Shown here: one piece after another, positions 60,682-64,000 of the stretch
Layout: the number at the start of each line of letters is the position of its first letter
How positions within the stretch are numbered: position 1 is the stretch's first letter
NCBI RefSeq assembly: GCF_030625865.1
Contig: NZ_DAOUQB010000004.1
Coordinates: 23,017 to 87,016 of the forward strand
Length of the DNA stretch: 64,000 bases
Source of the DNA: Anaerotignum sp.
GTDB taxonomy: Bacteria > Bacillota > Clostridia > Lachnospirales > Anaerotignaceae
Direction of reading: 5' to 3'
Made by a program: the position numbers and the translations under genes
The notes under the pieces: model-generated
What the model was told of the DNA's origin: nothing
Databases searched by the model: none
Seen by the model: the letters and a program-made list of their open reading frames with translations, nothing else

Positions 60682-62763
60682 TTATTTTTTACCTTCCAAA
60701 ACCTTTTCCTGAACGGATTTAGGGCAAGGTTCATAATGGTCTACTTCCATTACATAGTTACCACGACCCTGTGTTTTGGAGCGAAGGTCTGTGGAGTAAC
60801 CGAACATTTCAGCCAAAGGCACGAAGGAATGAATGATCTGTGCGTTAGATCTAGCTTCCATACCTTCAATACGACCACGACGAGAGTTAATATCACCGAT
60901 AACGTCGCCCATATAGTCCTCGGGTACAGTTACTGTAACCTTCATGATAGGCTCCAGAAGAACTGCGTCACCTTTTCTCATCGCTTCCTTGAAAGCCATG
61001 GAACCTGCTACCTGATAAGCCGTTTCAGAGGAGTCAACGTCATGGTAGGAACCATCGTAAACTTCAGCCTTAACACCCAATACAGGATAGCCGCCCAAAA
61101 TACCAGATTGCATTGCTTGCTGAATACCTTTATCAATAGCGGGGATGTATTCCTTAGGAATAGAACCACCCACTGTTGCATTTACAAACTCATAATTGTT
61201 TTCTGCGTCTGTACCAATAGGATAGAAACGAACCTTACAGTGACCATACTGACCACGACCACCAGACTGACGTACGAATTTACCTTCAACGTCAACCGCC
61301 TTGCGGAAGGTTTCTTTGTAGGATACCTGAGGAGCACCAACGTTTGCCTCAACCTTGAATTCTCTCAAGAGACGGTCAACGATGATTTCCAAGTGGAGCT
61401 CACCCATACCTGCAATGATTGTCTGTCCTGTATCAGGGTTTGTATATGTCTTAAATGTGGGATCTTCTTCAGCCAATTTCGCCAATGCAATACCCATTTT
61501 ATCTCTGCCTGCTTTTGTTTTAGGTTCAATGGCAACTTCAATAACGGGTTCGGGAAATACCATGGATTCCAAAATAACTTCGTTATCTTCATGACAAATT
61601 GTATCGCCTGTTGTTGTCAGCTTAAAGCCAACAGCTGCCGCAATATCACCAGAATAAACCTTTTCGATTTCTTCTCTATGGTTAGCATGCATCTGCAGGA
61701 TACGACCAACACGTTCTTTTTTGCCCTTTGTAGAGTTGTAAACATATGTGCCGGAATCCAACGTACCGGAGTACACACGGAAGAATGCCAGCTTACCTAC
61801 GAAGGGGTCATTCATGATCTTAAATGCCAATGCGGAGAAAGGTTCTTCGTCGGAAGAATGTCTTTCAACTTCTTCGCCTGTGTCAGGGTCAATACCCTTG
61901 ATTGAAGCAATGTCAGTGGGCGCTGGCATATAATCAATAACGCCATCCAGAAGCTTCTGAACGCCTTTATTTCTGTATGCAGAACCACACATAACGGGCA
62001 CCAACTGACAAGCAATACAAGCCTTACGCAGTGCAACCTTGAGTTCTTCTTCGGAGATTTCTTCCTCAGCAAAGAACTTTTCCATCAACTCTTCATCTGT
62101 TTCGCAGATGGTTTCAACCATAATTGTTCTATACTCTTCTGCCAATTCTGTGTAATCAGCAGGGATTTCCTCTTCATCTACTTCTGTACCTGTTGCATTT
62201 TCATAGAAGTAGGCTTTCATCTTCATCAGATCAATGATGCCTTTGAAATCGTTCTCTGCACCAATAGGCAGAGTAACAGCTACTGGATGGCAACCCAGTC
62301 TGTCTACGATAGACTTCATAGAACCCAAGAAATCAGCACCCATGATGTCCATTTTATTAACGAAAATCATACGAGGTACCATGTAGTTATCAGCCTGTCT
62401 CCAAACTGTTTCTGTCTGAGGTTCAACGCCGCCCTTTGCATCCAGAACACAAACAGCACCATCTAATACACGCAGGGAACGTTCTACTTCTACTGTAAAG
62501 TCAACGTGTCCAGGTGTATCAATAATGTTGATTCTGTTTTCATTCCAATGACAAGTTGTTGCAGCGGAGGTAATTGTAATACCTCTTTCCTGTTCCTGCT
62601 CCATCCAGTCCATGGTTGCAGTACCTTCGTGGGTATCGCCGATTTTGTAGTTACGGCCGGTATAGAACAGAATACGCTCTGTAAGAGTGGTCTTACCAGC
62701 GTCAATATGTGCCATGATACCAATATTTCTGGTTCTAGCAAGCGGGTATTCTCTGTTTGCCAC
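60682..62763 (-). CDS. fusA: elongation factor G
   Basis: [24 protein letters not shown]; full-length EF-G. Confidence 0.99.
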   Translation of the reverse strand: MANREYPLARTRNIGIMAHIDAGKTTLTERILFYTGRNYKIGDTHEGTATMDWMEQEQERGITITSAATTCHWNENRINIIDTPGHVDFTVEVERSLRVLDGAVCVLDAKGGVEPQTETVWRQADNYMVPRMIFVNKMDIMGADFLGSMKSIVDRLGCHPVAVTLPIGAENDFKGIIDLMKMKAYFYENATGTEVDEEEIPADYTELAEEYRTIMVETICETDEELMEKFFAEEEISEEELKVALRKACIACQLVPVMCGSAYRNKGVQKLLDGVIDYMPAPTDIASIKGIDPDTGEEVERHSSDEEPFSALAFKIMNDPFVGKLAFFRVYSGTLDSGTYVYNSTKGKKERVGRILQMHANHREEIEKVYSGDIAAAVGFKLTTTGDTICHEDNEVILESMVFPEPVIEVAIEPKTKAGRDKMGIALAKLAEEDPTFKTYTNPDTGQTIIAGMGELHLEIIVDRLLREFKVEANVGAPQVSYKETFRKAVDVEGKFVRQSGGRGQYGHCKVRFYPIGTDAENNYEFVNATVGGSIPKEYIPAIDKGIQQAMQSGILGGYPVLGVKAEVYDGSYHDVDSSETAYQVAGSMAFKEAMRKGDAVLLEPIMKVTVTVPEDYMGDVIGDINSRRGRIEGMEARSNAQIIHSFVPLAEMFGYSTDLRSKTQGRGNYVMEVDHYEPCPKSVQEKVLEGKK

Positions 62764-62852
62764 GCTTAGTCCTCCTTTTTGCTTTCATAATGGGATAATT
62801 GGAAAGACCCATTACAAGTCTTTCCAAAAATACACATTTCCATTCTAACTTA

Positions 62853-63323
62853 TTACCACTTGAAATGGGAGAAAGCCTTGTTTGCTTCTGCCATTTTGTG
62901 TGTTTCGTCTTTCTTCTTGCAAGCACCACCGGCATTGCTTAAAGCATCAACAATTTCAAATGCCAGACGGTCAACCATAGTCTTTTCGCCACGTTTTCTT
63001 GAATAAATTGTTAACCAACGAAGTCCCAATGTCTGACGTCTTTCAGGTCTAATTTCCATAGGAACCTGATAAGTTGCACCACCAACACGGCGCGCTTTTA
63101 CTTCCAACACAGGCATGATATTGCCCAATGCTTCTTCAAAAGCCTCCAAAGGCTCTTTACCTGTCTTTTCCGCTACTTTGTCGAATGCACCATAAACGAT
63201 TTTTTCAGCAACGCCTTTTTTACCATCCAACATAATGCTGTTGATCAGCTTTGTTACAAGCTTGCTATTGTAAACGGGGTCTGCTAAAACCTCTCTTTTC
63301 GCAACATGTCCTTTTCTTGGCAC
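62853..63323 (-). CDS. rpsG: 30S ribosomal protein S7
   Basis: [31 protein letters not shown]. Confidence 0.99.
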   Translation of the reverse strand: MPRKGHVAKREVLADPVYNSKLVTKLINSIMLDGKKGVAEKIVYGAFDKVAEKTGKEPLEAFEEALGNIMPVLEVKARRVGGATYQVPMEIRPERRQTLGLRWLTIYSRKRGEKTMVDRLAFEIVDALSNAGGACKKKDETHKMAEANKAFSHFKW

Positions 63324-63468
63324 GATTCTTCCCTCCTTAATGAATAATGATATTCTCGGTACTTCACGAGCCTTATACTCGTGTTTTCATGCCTTACCAC
63401 TCAACGTATATCTCGTCTAAGCAATCGCAGATTGTATTGATCTGTATAAGGCATTTCTTCTTATTTTA

Positions 63469-63900
63469 TTACTTCTTTGCTGCTTTAGGGCGTTTCGCGC
63501 CATATTTGGATCTAGCCTGCATTCTCTTTGCAACGCCTGCTGTATCCAAAGTACCTCTAACGATGTGGTAACGCACACCGGGAAGGTCTTTTACTCTACC
63601 ACCTCTGATCAGAACAACGCTATGTTCCTGCAGATTGTGGCCTTCACCGGGGATATAAGCTGTTACTTCAATACCGTTGGAAAGACGAACTCTGGCGATC
63701 TTTCTGAGCGCGGAGTTAGGCTTCTTAGGTGTGGAAGTCTTAACTGCTGTACATACACCACGTTTCTGAGGAGAAGAAACATCTGTCGCTTTCTTCTGCA
63801 GAGAGTTTAAGCCTTTCTGCAAAGCGGGTGCTGTTGATTTTTTCTCGATAGTCTGTCTGCCTTTTCTTACTAACTGATTAAACGTAGGCATTAATTGCAC
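63469..63900 (-). CDS. rpsL: 30S ribosomal protein S12
   Basis: [13 protein letters not shown]...[58 protein letters not shown]; likely start MPTFNQLV at 63891. Confidence 0.99.
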   Translation of the reverse strand: MQLMPTFNQLVRKGRQTIEKKSTAPALQKGLNSLQKKATDVSSPQKRGVCTAVKTSTPKKPNSALRKIARVRLSNGIEVTAYIPGEGHNLQEHSVVLIRGGRVKDLPGVRYHIVRGTLDTAGVAKRMQARSKYGAKRPKAAKK

Positions 63901-64000
63901 CTCCTTATAATAATAATACTTTCTGCTCTTGCAATATTTTAGCCTTTATTGGTGTGTAATTCGGGCGTGCTTAGAAAAGCCCATAATTACAGACACTAGA

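Noticed and set aside
60622-61905. 427-aa forward ORF
   Set aside because: Lies entirely antisense to fusA apart from its first ~60 bp; a by-product of codon usage in a highly conserved gene, with no recognisable domain.

Overview
The window looks like ordinary, gene-dense, low-GC Firmicutes chromosome, probably class Clostridia. That assignment is inferred from gene content and order (cmk-plsC-ispH, scpA-scpB-dacF-rluB, hrcA-grpE-dnaK-dnaJ, ysxC-lon-lonB, rpsL-rpsG-fusA-tuf). Most genes lie on the minus strand. Main blocks are: ispH/plsC/cmk; scpAB with an M50 protease; proline genes proB/proA; glnS; htpG; cstA; a complete trpEGDCFBA operon behind a Trp T-box leader; a CDF metal transporter behind a NiCo (czcD) riboswitch; the HrcA/DnaK heat-shock operon with CIRCE; an LTA-synthase-like sulfatase; dpaL and a ceramidase-like gene; lon/lonB; and the str operon. 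I found no CRISPR array, prophage, intact IS element, tRNA, rRNA or recognisable defence island, and no clear undescribed multi-gene system. The best second-look items are: (1) a small XRE regulator plus membrane protein pair whose promoter carries three GCAAAGTNAACT operator-like repeats; (2) a MITE-like intergenic repeat region where one copy supplies the trpA stop codon; (3) a perfect CIRCE upstream of htpG in an unusual position relative to the promoter; (4) a long glnS leader holding an unannotated 55-codon ORF and several hairpins; (5) a decayed GGDEF/HD-GYP gene; (6) a two-turn-spaced repeat upstream of a MocR-type regulator. Product names come from motif and family recognition by eye; no database search was run.
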